Shown: positions 28,457 to 37,875, numbered from the stretch's first letter. The stretch is 64,000 bases of DNA from Jeotgalibacillus soli (GCF_000829435.1 NZ_JXRP01000018.1:248001-312000), one strand, 5' to 3'. A program made the numbers and translations. Notes: a model not told the origin generated them from the sequence alone.

Positions 28457-29728
28457 ATGATCAAGTGGTTTCAGGAAAATTCAAGAACAGTAAGATCCTA
28501 TAATAAAAATATAAAAATGTTTATGCTGGCCAATGTGTTTATTCAAATTGGTCTTGGCATGTTTATGGTTATTTATAATTTTTATATACGTGAGCTTGGC
28601 TATGATGAATCGGTAAATGGTCAGGTCATATCGATGATGTCACTTGCCACAGCATTGGTGCTCTTACCAGCTGGCCTTTTAAGCGACCGTATCGGGCGGA
28701 AAAAAATCATGATTATTGGTGCAGCCATTACAGCAGCTACACTATTTTATCGCAGCTTCGCGGTAATGGGTGAGGCCCTTATTTATGGTGCGTTTGCCAC
28801 GGGTTTTTTTGTTGCGCTCATTCAGGTGACGGGAATTCCTTGGCTTGCGGAAAATTCTACGAAGAAAGAACGGGTTAATTTATTCAGTATCCATTTTTCC
28901 TTAATGACAGGCTCTCAGGTTGTAGGCAGTATGCTTGGGGGAGGCTTGACAGATTTATTTTATATCGTTTTTCAATTTTCCGCTCTAGATAGCGTAAGAT
29001 GGGCGCTCGTTATTGGAAGCATTTTTTTTACGATTGGAATCATGCCTTTATTTATGACGAAGGAACTTCCAAAATCAACTCGTGGAAAAGATTTAAAAAT
29101 ACCAAGAAATGTAAAGGTCTTGAAAGAGGAAACGAAACGAAATATTATTTTGATTTTCCTGTTTGCAGCAGCACAGTTATTAATCGGCTTTGGATCAGGT
29201 CTTGTGATTCCATATTTAAATCTTTATTTTGCAGACCGGTTTGATGCATCGACTGCTTATGTAGGATTCATTATTTCAGGCGGTCAGGCAATGACGGCGG
29301 TGGCGATCCTGATTGGACCGTGGGTTGTAAAACAGCTGGGGGAAGTAAAAGCGGTATTCGTTCTTCAAATGCTGTCACTGCCATTTTTATTACTAACTGC
29401 ATATACAGAATCTTTGCTGCTTGCTTCGGTCGGATTTTTGTTTAGACAGGCATTGATGAATGCAGGAAACCCGATCCAGGCATCACTAGTGATGGATCTT
29501 GTTGGGGATCGTTTTAAAGGCCTCGCGAATTCCATTAACCAGATGGTCTTTAATATAGGTTGGGCAACGATGGGACCTGTATCGACTGGACTGGTGCTTA
29601 TATATGGCAGTTATTGGGGCTATGCCTGGATATTTACCGTAACAGCAGGGCTATATTTAATTTCTTCTGCTTATTTTCTCATCACCTTTACAATTATAAT
29701 GAAGAAACGAAAAAATCTTGATAAATAA
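28457..29728 (+). CDS. MFS transporter
   Basis: A 423-residue major-facilitator permease with about twelve hydrophobic segments. The family loop between segments 2 and 3 is visible (GLLSDRIGRKKIM), and VGDRFKGLANSINQMVFNIGW is the second-half counterpart region. The substrate cannot be read from the sequence; drug or metabolite export is possible. Start ATG 28457 after AACAGGAGACTCGA. It is followed closely by cotE but separated from it by a sporulation-type promoter. Confidence 0.85.
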   Translation: MIKWFQENSRTVRSYNKNIKMFMLANVFIQIGLGMFMVIYNFYIRELGYDESVNGQVISMMSLATALVLLPAGLLSDRIGRKKIMIIGAAITAATLFYRSFAVMGEALIYGAFATGFFVALIQVTGIPWLAENSTKKERVNLFSIHFSLMTGSQVVGSMLGGGLTDLFYIVFQFSALDSVRWALVIGSIFFTIGIMPLFMTKELPKSTRGKDLKIPRNVKVLKEETKRNIILIFLFAAAQLLIGFGSGLVIPYLNLYFADRFDASTAYVGFIISGGQAMTAVAILIGPWVVKQLGEVKAVFVLQMLSLPFLLLTAYTESLLLASVGFLFRQALMNAGNPIQASLVMDLVGDRFKGLANSINQMVFNIGWATMGPVSTGLVLIYGSYWGYAWIFTVTAGLYLISSAYFLITFTIIMKKRKNLDK

Positions 29729-29735
29729 ATAAAGA

Positions 29736-29800
29736 GCCTCCTTAGGTTTTCGCACATTGTGCAGGTGTCCTGCATAGGATAAAAAGAAATGAAAGGAGGC
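29736..29800 (+). promoter_or_regulatory. Candidate SigK-type promoter and possible RBS-sequestering pairing before cotE
   Basis: AC (29754-29755), 17 bases, then CATAGGATA (29773-29781) fits the SigK pattern AC-N16/17-CATAnnnTA; SigE also recognises CATA-type -10 elements. Separately, GCCTCCTT (29736-29743) is exactly complementary to AAGGAGGC (29793-29800), the cotE ribosome binding site. That upstream copy is only present in transcripts reading through from the MFS gene. Confidence 0.45.
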
Positions 29801-29807
29801 CGCATGA

Positions 29808-30350
29808 ATGTCGGAGTACAGAGAAATTATTACAAAGTCCGTCGTGGCCAAGGGCCGAAAATTCACGCAATCCCATCACAGTGTACAACCAACTAACCGT
29901 CCAACGAGCATACTGGGCTGCTGGATTATTAACCACAAATATGATGCAAAGAAGATTGGCAAGAAGGTTGAGATCACGGGTACATTCGATATGAATATCT
30001 GGTATTCGCACCACGATAATACGAAAACATCTGTTGTGCTGGAAAGTGTGCCGTACAAGGATGTCATTAAGCTAAAATATCGTGATCCCGATTGCCATGA
30101 TGACAATGAAATCATTGCTCGAGTGCTGCAGCAGCCAAATTGTTTAGAAGCATCTATTTCTGAAAATGGTCACAAAGTTACGGTACAGGTAGAGCGGGAA
30201 TTTATGGTAGAGTGTGTTGGTGAAACAAAAATGTGTGTCATTTTTCATCGTGACGGTGTTGAAGACGATTGGGATGATGGAATCGATGATGATGAGTTCG
30301 ACGACATTAAGACAGATTTTCTTGACCGCAAAGAATCCTCAAGCCATTAG
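29808..30350 (+). CDS. cotE: Spore outer coat morphogenetic protein CotE
   Basis: A 180-residue spore-coat protein that directs outer coat assembly. The N-terminal sequence [18 protein letters not shown] and the core [13 protein letters not shown] are conserved in CotE; the C-terminus is strongly acidic ([16 protein letters not shown]), as in the family. Start ATG 29808 after GAAAGGAGGCCGCATGA. It lies between the MFS gene and mutSL, matching the B. subtilis order (ymcA-cotE-mutS). Confidence 0.97.
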   Translation: MSEYREIITKSVVAKGRKFTQSHHSVQPTNRPTSILGCWIINHKYDAKKIGKKVEITGTFDMNIWYSHHDNTKTSVVLESVPYKDVIKLKYRDPDCHDDNEIIARVLQQPNCLEASISENGHKVTVQVEREFMVECVGETKMCVIFHRDGVEDDWDDGIDDDEFDDIKTDFLDRKESSSH

Positions 30351-30377
30351 ACCGGGGGGTTGTGCCCGGTTTTTTTC
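30351..30377 (+). terminator. Terminator of cotE
   Basis: ACCGGG/CCCGGT with an 8-base loop and seven T. Confidence 0.85.
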
Positions 30378-30397
30378 TATGAAGTAAATATAAAAAG

Positions 30398-30442
30398 AAA
30401 CGACCATGGCTGTTTTACCATAGACATGGTCGTTTTCATTTT
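30398..30442. terminator. Bidirectional hairpin terminator
   Basis: AAACGACCATG/CATGGTCGTTT with T-runs on the plus side. On the minus strand it would end the remnant gene at 30444-30620. Confidence 0.65.
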
Positions 30443-30443
30443 T

Positions 30444-30620
30444 TTACTCTGCGTCAGCCAGTTTAAAAACAGCTTGTTTAATGTCATGATTGATCCGATG
30501 AACGAAAATTTCCTTTTCATTCGTTTCATCCGCTAAATCCTCTACAAATTAAGTCCCTAAAAAATAGCCGAGGCGGTTAAATCCAAAATATTTTCCTCGG
30601 GATAGCAAGTTTATATAATC
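30444..30620 (-). pseudogene. Minus-strand remnant with internal stop
   Basis: A minus-strand frame reads ..LLSRGKYFGFNRLGYFLGT, a TAA (plus 30549-30551), then FVEDLADETNEKEIF.. to QAVFKLADAE and a stop. The coding style before and after the TAA is continuous, so a sense codon (for example GAA or CAA) has probably become a stop. No start codon or ribosome binding site is visible upstream. I do not recognise the family. Confidence 0.4.
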
Positions 30621-30722
30621 ATATCAATTTCCTATACGTGAAACTGTTATATATGTCATTTTCAGTAAAAATGTTTTATGAAGCTTTTCTCGTGTTACAT
30701 AGTAAGTAAATAGGAGAGGGGA

Positions 30723-31007
30723 ATGAACGGCATGTGGATCACTGGTTTAATCTTCATTATCTTCATCATGTTTGTTGTTGCATTTGGTGTGCTGACGATT
30801 GTCCATTATTATATTAAAAAACGTCTGTTTCCAATCGTGAGACCCTATATGGCCATTGTCTTAGGGCTGCTAACTGGTTTATTTATTCTGCTAATGACGG
30901 GATTATGGTCTTCAGGATTAGCCTATAGCTTTAGCCTTGCTGGGATTTTGGTTTCTTTTTTAGCCTATTGGACGTCAAATAAATTATATCAAGCACCAGT
31001 TGAGTAG
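30723..31007 (+). CDS. Small membrane protein, 94 residues
   Basis: Three hydrophobic segments (WITGLIFIIFIMFVVAFGVL, MAIVLGLLTGLFILLMTGLW, FSLAGILVSFLAYW) separated by short basic and polar loops. The ribosome binding site TAGGAGAGGGGA is good. It lies 96 bases upstream of mutS. No family recognised; function unknown. Confidence 0.65.
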   Translation: MNGMWITGLIFIIFIMFVVAFGVLTIVHYYIKKRLFPIVRPYMAIVLGLLTGLFILLMTGLWSSGLAYSFSLAGILVSFLAYWTSNKLYQAPVE

Positions 31008-31103
31008 ATTCCTTTTTAGAAATGGCAAAGATTCTGTATCTGAAATAAGTGCTCCTATATGCTATACTAATCACATAATGATTGATACAGGAACGGAGAG
31101 GTT

Positions 31104-33731
31104 TTGCCGGATATGAAGACTTATACACCAATGATTCAGCAATATTTAAAGATCAAGGCGGAGGTACCTGACGCCTTTTTATTTTTCCGTCTCGGCGATT
31201 TTTATGAGATGTTTTTTGATGATGCGCTAAAAGCATCACGGGAGCTTGAAATCACGCTTACCGCACGTGATGGGGGTGTGGAAGAAAAAATTCCGATGTG
31301 TGGTGTTCCTTATCATTCAGCAGCAGGCTATATTGAACAGCTGATCGATAAAGGGTTTAAGGTTGCAATTTGTGAACAAACGGAGGATCCAACCCATGCA
31401 AAAGGAATTGTTAAACGAGAAATTGTGCAAATGATTACACCTGGAACGGTGATGGATTCTAGAAGTTTAGAAGAAAAAGAGAACCATTACCTAGCGGCTG
31501 TGACCGGATTTGATGATGATACCTACAGTATGGCTCATCTTGACCTGTCAACCGGTGAATCGAAGGTGACGATTCTATCTAGTAAAGACGAAGCCATTCA
31601 TGAACTGGTGACGATTCAAGCACGTGAAGTCGTACTTGCAAGTGATGCAGACGAAAGCTTCGTCAAAGTGCTTAGCGATCGTGGAATTCGTTCCATTTCC
31701 TACATGGACGATACAACCGTTGAATCAACTTTTTCAACGATTCTTTCGGAACTTAAGCAGGACAAGCTTCAACTTTCAATGGCCCGCTTGCTTCATTATG
31801 TGCAAAATACGCAAAAGAGATCGCTTGATCATTTGCAGCAGGCAAGTGCATACCAAGTAGATGCGTTTCTTCGAATGGATCCAAATTCAAAAAGAAATCT
31901 TGAGCTGACTGAAACGATACGTGGAAACAGTAAAAAAGGTTCCCTTGTTTGGCTGCTGGATGAGACGATTACCGCGATGGGCGCCAGAATGATGCGTAGA
32001 TGGATTGATCGTCCGCTCATTAATCAAAAGCAAATCGAGGAACGCCATAGTATCGTTGAAGTGCTAATAGATCGTTATTTTGAACGGGCCGAGCTGCGGG
32101 AGCGATTAAAGGAAGTGTACGATCTTGAAAGGCTTGCTGGGCGTGTTGCGTTTGGAAATGTCAACCCTCGAGACCTCGTCCAACTGAAAAAATCACTGCA
32201 GCAAGTGCCAGCCATTAAAGAGACACTGCTCTCCATGAATGACCAAAAAATAACAGAGGATGCGAAGAAGCTAGATCCATGCAGTGATATAGCTGATCGG
32301 CTTGAAGCGGCCATCATTGAGCAGGCACCGCTTGTCATTAAAGATGGCAACTTTATTAAGGACTGCTTTAATGAAGAACTGGATCAATATCGTGATGCGA
32401 GCCGTAATGGTAAAAAATGGATTGCTGAGCTTGAACAAAAAGAACGGGAAAAAACCGGCATCCGTTCATTAAAAATTGGGTACAACCGCGTATTTGGCTA
32501 TTATATTGAAGTGACAAAATCCAATTTGCATGCATTGCCAGAAGGGATGTATGACCGAAAACAAACGTTAACGAATGCTGAACGCTTTATCACACCTGAG
32601 CTAAAGGAAAAAGAGTCCCTTATTCTTCAGGCAGAGGAACGGTCGATCGACCTTGAATATTCACTTTTTCAAGGTTTGCGTGAAGAAATAAAGCAGGAGA
32701 TACCGCGGCTCCAGAAGCTTGCTCAGGAAATTAGCAGGCTTGATGTGCTGCAGTGCTTTGCGACAATTAGTGAGGAACGTCATTATTCAAAGCCAGCATT
32801 TAATCATGAACGGATCATTCATATTTCAGAAGGCCGCCACCCTGTCGTTGAAAAGGTAATGGATTCACAGGAATATGTTCCGAATGATTGTCAAATGGAT
32901 GAAAGCTGTGAAATGCTTTTAATTACAGGACCGAATATGTCCGGTAAAAGTACGTATATGCGCCAGGTCGCATTGACATCCATCCTTGCACAAATTGGCT
33001 GTTTTGTTCCTGCAGCTAATGCCAATTTGCCAATTTTTGACCGCATCTTTACACGTATTGGGGCTGCAGATGACTTGGTGTCAGGGCAGAGTACGTTTAT
33101 GGTTGAAATGCTTGAAGCACGTCATGCTATTGCACATGCGACTCAAAATAGCCTGGTGCTGTTTGATGAAATTGGACGAGGGACATCGACCTATGATGGA
33201 ATGGCACTAGCACAAGCGATTATTGAATATGTGCACGACCGGATAGGAGCGAAGACTCTCTTCTCCACACATTATCATGAATTAACAAGCCTGGATCAAG
33301 AGCTTTCAAAGCTTGCCAATGTGCATGTTTCTGCAGTCGAGCAAAACGGGCATGTTGTGTTCTTGCATAAAATTAAAGAAGGGCCAGCAGATAAAAGCTA
33401 TGGAATTCATGTCGCTCAGCTTGCAGATCTTCCGAAAGCATTAATTGGCCGTGCGAATGAAATTTTAGTTGGGCTTGAATCAGGCTACCAGCGGATTGAA
33501 CCAGCTGTAGAGCTAAAAAATAAAGAACTAGCGTCTACGATTAATGAAGAAGCTAGTATAGGGCAGCTGTCATTATTTGGCGAAGAGCTTCAACCAAAGA
33601 AAAGCAAAAAAGCAGATGCGCTTTATCGTGAAATGGCGAAAATCAATGTGATGGAAATGACGCCAATGGAAGCGATGAATGAGCTTTATCGATTACAAAA
33701 GCTTGCAAAATCAATGAACGAATCAAAATAA
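31104..33731 (+). CDS. mutS: DNA mismatch repair protein MutS
   Basis: An 875-residue mismatch-recognition ATPase. The N-terminal mismatch domain contains the conserved Phe-x-Glu in [11 protein letters not shown]; later parts are the connector, lever and clamp. The ATPase has Walker [10 protein letters not shown], the Walker B region [13 protein letters not shown] and the STHYHEL switch. The start is TTG 31104 ([10 protein letters not shown]) after GAACGGAGAGG. It is followed by mutL with a 24-base gap, so the two are co-transcribed. Confidence 0.97.
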   Translation: MPDMKTYTPMIQQYLKIKAEVPDAFLFFRLGDFYEMFFDDALKASRELEITLTARDGGVEEKIPMCGVPYHSAAGYIEQLIDKGFKVAICEQTEDPTHAKGIVKREIVQMITPGTVMDSRSLEEKENHYLAAVTGFDDDTYSMAHLDLSTGESKVTILSSKDEAIHELVTIQAREVVLASDADESFVKVLSDRGIRSISYMDDTTVESTFSTILSELKQDKLQLSMARLLHYVQNTQKRSLDHLQQASAYQVDAFLRMDPNSKRNLELTETIRGNSKKGSLVWLLDETITAMGARMMRRWIDRPLINQKQIEERHSIVEVLIDRYFERAELRERLKEVYDLERLAGRVAFGNVNPRDLVQLKKSLQQVPAIKETLLSMNDQKITEDAKKLDPCSDIADRLEAAIIEQAPLVIKDGNFIKDCFNEELDQYRDASRNGKKWIAELEQKEREKTGIRSLKIGYNRVFGYYIEVTKSNLHALPEGMYDRKQTLTNAERFITPELKEKESLILQAEERSIDLEYSLFQGLREEIKQEIPRLQKLAQEISRLDVLQCFATISEERHYSKPAFNHERIIHISEGRHPVVEKVMDSQEYVPNDCQMDESCEMLLITGPNMSGKSTYMRQVALTSILAQIGCFVPAANANLPIFDRIFTRIGAADDLVSGQSTFMVEMLEARHAIAHATQNSLVLFDEIGRGTSTYDGMALAQAIIEYVHDRIGAKTLFSTHYHELTSLDQELSKLANVHVSAVEQNGHVVFLHKIKEGPADKSYGIHVAQLADLPKALIGRANEILVGLESGYQRIEPAVELKNKELASTINEEASIGQLSLFGEELQPKKSKKADALYREMAKINVMEMTPMEAMNELYRLQKLAKSMNESK

Positions 33732-33755
33732 ACGAGTATGAGCGAGGTGAACACG

Positions 33756-35651
33756 ATGGGGAAAATTCGTCAGCTGAGTGAAGCGTTATCGAATAAAATT
33801 GCAGCGGGTGAGGTGGTTGAACGACCAGCATCTGTAGTAAAGGAATTAATTGAAAATGCGGTTGATGCAAATGCCACTATCGTTGAAATTGAGCTTGAGG
33901 AAGCAGGACTTTCGAGCATACGAGTAATGGATAATGGAAATGGAATGGAAACTGATGATGTCAAAACTGCATTTTTACGTCATGCTACAAGTAAAATTCA
34001 GGATGAGCATGATTTGTTTCGTATTCGCACACTCGGATTTCGCGGGGAAGCCCTGCCGAGTATTGCTTCTGTTTCCCATATTGATTTAACAACCTCAACA
34101 GGGGATGCGGGGTCACATCTCGTCTTGCATGGCGGCGAGGTCAAGCGATATGAACCAGCAGCGGCAAGAAGAGGGACTGATATTAAAGTAACTGATTTGT
34201 TTTACAATACACCAGCCAGGCTAAAGTATTTAAAAACAATTAACACGGAACTTGGTAATGTGACGGATATTGTCAACCGGCTTGCACTATCGCATCCTGA
34301 AGTCTCTTTTCGGTTAAAGCACAATCAGCGCCTTCTTTTGCAAACAAATGGAAAAGGTGACGTCCGCCAAGTGCTTGCCGCAATTTACGGAATGAATCTG
34401 GCAAAAACGATGATTCCATTTCAAAAAGAAACACTGGATTTTCATGTTTCAGGGTATGCTTCGCTGCCTGAAGTAACGCGTGCTTCTAGAAACTATCTTT
34501 CTATCATGATCAATGGTCGATTTATTAGAAATTATGCAATTGGCCGCGCCATTCAGGAGGGATATCACACACTTTTGCCAATCGGACGATATCCAGTTGT
34601 GCTTTTATCGATTACAATGGACCCCATTTTAGTGGATGTGAACGTCCATCCATCTAAGCAGGAGGTGCGGTTCAGCAAGGAGCAGGAGCTGACAAAGCTT
34701 ATTACAGAAGCATTAAGGGATGCATTTCGCGCTCGCGTATTGATTCCAAGCTCCGAACCCAAGAAAAAGGAACGAGTTCAATTACCTTCCGAACAAACTG
34801 AGCTTAGCTTTGGTGAGTCTTCTGTGAAGGAAAAAAACCGTGCGAGTGCTTCCTATAAGGAAGCACTTTTGCCTCCAGACAAAATGAAGACACTATATGA
34901 ACCGCCAACAGAAATGAGAGAAACACCTCCTGCTGAATGGAATCAGCAAGAGATAACAGAGGCTTTGCCGGCTTTTGAGGAGGCAGAGTCTCCATTCCTA
35001 GAGCAGGAGTTTGAGAGAAGAGAGCAGTCAGAGGATCAGCTGATCGAACAAAAGGCTGAACCGGAGTCCCGTGTACCAATGATATACGCAATTGGACAAA
35101 TGCACGGAACGTATATACTAGCGCAAAATGATCGTGGTTTATATATTGTTGATCAGCATGCTGCACAGGAACGCATTAAATATGAATTTTTCCGAGAAAA
35201 AGTTGGACAGGTTGAACCCGAGCTTCAAGAGCTGCTCATGCCAATGACGCTCGATTTTTCGACAGATGATTATATTAAGATTCAGGAGCACCGGTCCTCA
35301 CTTGAAGAGGTAGGGGTATTTCTTGAAGAGTTCGGACTTAACAGTTTTATTGTAAGGTCTTATCCAACCTGGTTTCCAAAGGATGAGGAAAAGGATATAA
35401 TTGAAGATATGATCGAGCAGGTGCTTGATATGAAAAAAGTTGATGTGGCAAAACTTCGGGAAGAAGCTGCCATTCTAATGAGCTGTAAGCGATCGATTAA
35501 AGCAAATCACTATTTGCGCCTGGATGATATGCAGCAGCTGCTGAACGAACTTCGTACCACAGAAGATCCTTTTACATGCCCGCATGGCCGGCCAATTATT
35601 GTGCATTACACTGCTTATGAGCTGGAGAAAATGTTTAAGCGGGTGATGTAG
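33756..35651 (+). CDS. mutL: DNA mismatch repair endonuclease MutL
   Basis: A 631-residue GHKL ATPase and nicking endonuclease acting after MutS. ATP motifs ENAVDA, DNGNGM and GFRGEAL are in the N-terminal domain. The C-terminal domain holds the endonuclease motif [12 protein letters not shown] (DQHAx2Ex4E) together with SCKRSIKA and CPHGRP, typical of MutL from bacteria lacking MutH. ATG 33756 follows GAGCGAGGTGAACACG; the in-frame ATG at 33738 has no ribosome binding site. Confidence 0.96.
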   Translation: MGKIRQLSEALSNKIAAGEVVERPASVVKELIENAVDANATIVEIELEEAGLSSIRVMDNGNGMETDDVKTAFLRHATSKIQDEHDLFRIRTLGFRGEALPSIASVSHIDLTTSTGDAGSHLVLHGGEVKRYEPAAARRGTDIKVTDLFYNTPARLKYLKTINTELGNVTDIVNRLALSHPEVSFRLKHNQRLLLQTNGKGDVRQVLAAIYGMNLAKTMIPFQKETLDFHVSGYASLPEVTRASRNYLSIMINGRFIRNYAIGRAIQEGYHTLLPIGRYPVVLLSITMDPILVDVNVHPSKQEVRFSKEQELTKLITEALRDAFRARVLIPSSEPKKKERVQLPSEQTELSFGESSVKEKNRASASYKEALLPPDKMKTLYEPPTEMRETPPAEWNQQEITEALPAFEEAESPFLEQEFERREQSEDQLIEQKAEPESRVPMIYAIGQMHGTYILAQNDRGLYIVDQHAAQERIKYEFFREKVGQVEPELQELLMPMTLDFSTDDYIKIQEHRSSLEEVGVFLEEFGLNSFIVRSYPTWFPKDEEKDIIEDMIEQVLDMKKVDVAKLREEAAILMSCKRSIKANHYLRLDDMQQLLNELRTTEDPFTCPHGRPIIVHYTAYELEKMFKRVM

Positions 35652-35672
35652 CACCTTAGCAATTTAATTTAT

Positions 35673-35712
35673 AGCACCGAATGAGCGTTTATCGTTCATT
35701 TGGTGCTTTTTT
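35673..35712 (+). terminator. Terminator of mutSL
   Basis: AGCACCGAATGA pairs with TCATTTGGTGCT and is followed by TTTTT. Confidence 0.85.
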
Positions 35713-35758
35713 GCGTGAAACAATTTGAAAACGAAAAAAGTGTATATGTAACTATTTA

Positions 35759-35787
35759 TTGTGATTAGAACATGCGTTCTGTATAAT
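35759..35787 (+). promoter_or_regulatory. Sigma-A promoter with a LexA box in the spacer
   Basis: The -35 is TTGTGA (35759-35764) and the -10 is a perfect TATAAT (35782-35787), with a 17-base spacer. The spacer contains AGAACATGCGTTCT (35767-35780), a palindrome with the LexA core GAACRNRYGTTC. A repressor bound there would block RNA polymerase directly. Confidence 0.75.
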
Positions 35788-36016
35788 GGAGAAAAAGGTT
35801 AAGAAGAAGCTGTTTCACAAACTAGTCTACAGCCCTGTTGTTAAAGTTGTTTATATGTCAAAAGATTCCGGGACCAGTCACAAGAGGATGATTGTGTTTG
35901 AGGTTGGTGAAGAGTATATTCATGATTCCTGTTATTTGAGAGCAGCGCAAAGGACATTTGTATACAGCCTATGCTTTAGCTACTGTGCTTGTAGTAAAAA
36001 AGAAGCAGATTATTGA
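35786..36016 (+). pseudogene. Decayed small WYL-like gene under the SOS-type promoter
   Basis: The frame contains VVKVVYMSKDSG..RMIVFEVGEEYIHDSCYLRAAQRTF, resembling short (about 70-80 residue) WYL-type proteins of Bacillaceae. Its only upstream ATG (35786) lies within the -10 element and cannot be on a transcript from that promoter; the next in-frame ATG (35855) would cut off the N-terminal strand. After RTF the frame reads a Cys-rich non-homologous tail, while another frame reads VVKKKQIIEIN, which fits better. A frameshifted, start-less relic is the simplest reading. Coordinates are those of the open frame. Confidence 0.45.
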
Positions 36017-36104
36017 AATTAATTAGTAAAATACAAGAAAAACCGAACAATATCTTTAGAGAATAAGATATTCCTCAATGTATTATTGTAGACGTCAAGT
36101 CGAA

Positions 36105-36327
36105 TTTTACACTTTTTGCTTGCTTGCACTTTACACTTTACTGGAAGTTAGAGTAGGCACTTTGTCACTTTACTTGGAGCCTCTGCGGGCAAGAGATCGA
36201 GCCAAGAAGCCATGCCTCCCAAGGGATATGGCTCAGCCAACAAGGCTATCATGCCCGCCTCTCCAAATAAAGTGCACATCTTTTCTGGTAATGAAGTGTA
36301 AAGCTCTATTAAGCAAAATGTGTAAAG
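36105..36327. mobile_element. 223-bp structured inverted-repeat element (MITE-like)
   Basis: The ends TTTTACACTTTTTGCTT (36105-36121) and AAGCAAAATGTGTAAAG (36311-36327) are inverted repeats with two mismatches. A second inverted pair lies inside (36166-36191 with 36252-36274), and AGCCAT/ATGGCT forms a third nested hairpin. CACTTTAC-like motifs recur at least four times near the left end and their complements near the right end. No convincing gene lies inside; the open frame through it is probably fortuitous. No transposase is in the window. Confidence 0.55.
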
Positions 36328-36391
36328 TTTTTATGAGCGTTTACATGTATAGTAGTGAAATATATTTATTGCGATTTTCCACAACATACAA

Positions 36392-36420
36392 TTGCTTAAT
36401 TCAAGATAAATTTGTAAACT
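36392..36420 (+). promoter_or_regulatory. Promoter of the riboswitch transcript
   Basis: TTGCTT (36392-36397), 17 bases, TAAACT (36415-36420); about 40 bases upstream of the riboswitch aptamer. Confidence 0.55.
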
Positions 36421-36458
36421 ATTAATAGTATGAAAGTAATGCTTCTTTTATCTTTTAA

Positions 36459-36540
36459 TCGAAAAGGCAAACTAGTTGAAAAGCTGGGACGCAAAGTCAA
36501 CAGATCTAAGGTGGCATCACTAAGATGGCTGGACTGCCGA
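36459..36540 (+). ncRNA. Cyclic-di-GMP-I (GEMM-I) riboswitch
   Basis: The conserved parts appear in order: GGCAAAC, a GAAA tetraloop-type segment, GGGACGCAAAGTC, TCTAAGGTGG, and ATGGCTGGACTGCCGA. These are the hallmark segments of the GEMM-I aptamer that binds c-di-GMP. A short AATACT/AGTATT hairpin (36542-36561) and then the GGGAGG ribosome binding site follow. There is no T-tract after the hairpin, so whether control acts on transcription or translation is not clear. Confidence 0.88.
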
Positions 36541-36578
36541 GAATACTATTTAGGAAGTATTTGAGGGAGGAATTTTAG

Positions 36579-36692
36579 TTGATTTCTAAAGAATTGGACC
36601 AAGAATGGATTAATTTGATTGAAGAAGCGATTAATTCTGGGGTTACGATAAAAGAAATTCAGGACTTTATAAATATGAATAGAAAAAAATAA
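36579..36692 (+). CDS. SinI-like antirepressor, 37 residues
   Basis: A very small protein starting at TTG 36579 after GAGGGAGGAATTTTAG. It reads MISKELDQEWINLIEEAI and continues SGVTIKEIQDFINMNRKK. This aligns with the SinR-binding helices of B. subtilis SinI (LDQEWVELMVEAKEANISPEEIRKYL). SinI binds and inactivates SinR, releasing biofilm genes. No SinR gene is in the window. It lies 38 bases downstream of the c-di-GMP aptamer and upstream of a strong terminator, so it is the only gene of that transcript. Confidence 0.8.
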   Translation: MISKELDQEWINLIEEAINSGVTIKEIQDFINMNRKK

Positions 36693-36733
36693 TTCAGTTT
36701 GTAAAGCTGAAAACATTGCTTTGTTACACAACC

Positions 36734-36779
36734 GAATGAAAAACACCCCTATTTCCAGAAATAGAGGTGTTTTTCATTC
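36734..36779. terminator. Strong bidirectional terminator after the SinI-like gene
   Basis: An almost perfect 20-base stem beginning GAATGAAAAACACC and ending GGTGTTTTTCATTC. Confidence 0.88.
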
Positions 36780-36944
36780 ATGTTATCGTTAAAAGTACGA
36801 TTTATATGAGAGTTGCAACAAGTCTCCGTTTTCATCACCCATGTTTAAGGGTATGGAATTATTGTTCATACTAAAAAAGATGATGTAACTGGCCTGCAAA
36901 TGAGCGAAACAATGTACGTTATAATGTGGAAATGGGGTGAATGT

Positions 36945-37256
36945 GTGAAAAAAGAGATCAGTGAAATTAACTATTTAGGAAAAGAGATTCTTTTTGATGA
37001 AGCCATACTCTATGCTGGTGAAGAAGGTGGAAAAAAAACGTATATGCTCTCAATAAGCAAGCCTTCCTCCATTCCAAACATCGCCACATCATTGGAGGCT
37101 AATATTACAGTTACAAATAATCTAGAAGACCTTCCCTCATCACTTACCTTTAAGGTTCTTACCTCCGAAGGAGAAAAAGCTGAGTTAGTGGCTACTCTTG
37201 CATCGGAAACGAAGGATAAATCTATCTATTTAGTGGACGGCTCACCATTTCAATGA
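36945..37256 (+). CDS. Hypothetical protein, 103 residues
   Basis: GTG 36945 (MKKEISEINYLGKE) is preferred because GGGGTGAAT precedes it; upstream in-frame ATG 36900 lacks a ribosome binding site. The product is beta-rich and slightly acidic with no Cys after this start, no membrane segment and no recognised domain. It lies alone between two terminators. Confidence 0.6.
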   Translation: MKKEISEINYLGKEILFDEAILYAGEEGGKKTYMLSISKPSSIPNIATSLEANITVTNNLEDLPSSLTFKVLTSEGEKAELVATLASETKDKSIYLVDGSPFQ

Positions 37257-37262
37257 AAGTAA

Positions 37263-37298
37263 CACAAAATGACATCTCTTTTGAGGTGTTTTTTTGTG
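37263..37298 (+). terminator. Terminator
   Basis: ACATCTC/GAGGTGT inside CACAAAA/TTTTTGTG. Confidence 0.8.
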
Positions 37299-37548
37299 CT
37301 TAGGGATCTGTATTCATCATGACGATATTGAAAAGAATAATTAAATATCAGCAGATGGTAAAAAAACCGTTAAAAAAATCCGTGAAAAGACCGATAGTGT
37401 ATTAAATTTATTGTTTCGACAAATTCTATTAAAATGCGATAAAATATATTGGTTATTAAATAAAACATCTAAACAGGTGCACATTATAAGCAATGGCATA
37501 CATTATAGATAACAATATCGAATGGAACATAAAATGTGGGGTGAAAAA

Positions 37549-37707
37549 ATGAAGCTGATGACAGACAAAGTTGAACCAGAAATAGATAAAATGACCTCAA
37601 ATGCTGTATGCAAAAGCTGCAATGGCAACGGTCTATTAATAACAGGATCAGATCAACAGTACTGTTTAACCTGTAATGGAACAGGGCAAATGTACGTTTC
37701 CATCTGA
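37549..37707 (+). CDS. DnaJ-type zinc mini-protein, 52 residues
   Basis: A small protein with two CxxCxGxG repeats (CKSCNGNG and CLTCNGTG), the zinc-binding motif of the DnaJ central domain; similar tiny proteins (YuiA type) occur in Bacillus. ATG 37549 follows GGGGTGAAAAA. Its function is unknown, probably zinc-dependent protein or nucleic-acid binding. It stands alone. Confidence 0.65.
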   Translation: MKLMTDKVEPEIDKMTSNAVCKSCNGNGLLITGSDQQYCLTCNGTGQMYVSI

Positions 37708-37740
37708 TGAAATGTAATGAAACGAAAATCCCATTCTAGT

Positions 37741-37776
37741 AAGCTCCCCTTCTAACATAATAGGAGGGGAGCTTTC
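37741..37776 (+). terminator. Probable terminator
   Basis: AAGCTCCCCT/AGGGGAGCTT-type stem with an 11-base loop; weak T-tract. Confidence 0.55.
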
Positions 37777-37875
37777 AGTTTTGTCCGGGCTTCAGAATAA
37801 ACAGCAACAATCAATTTTAGTTAATTAGGTGGTTTGAAATACGGCTGGATTTATGGTCTTCATTTTTTGATTCTT

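Noticed and set aside
36078-36425. 115-codon plus-strand open frame across the inverted-repeat element
   Set aside because: No ribosome binding site, odd Cys/Leu-rich composition, and the DNA is dominated by nested inverted repeats; probably not a gene.
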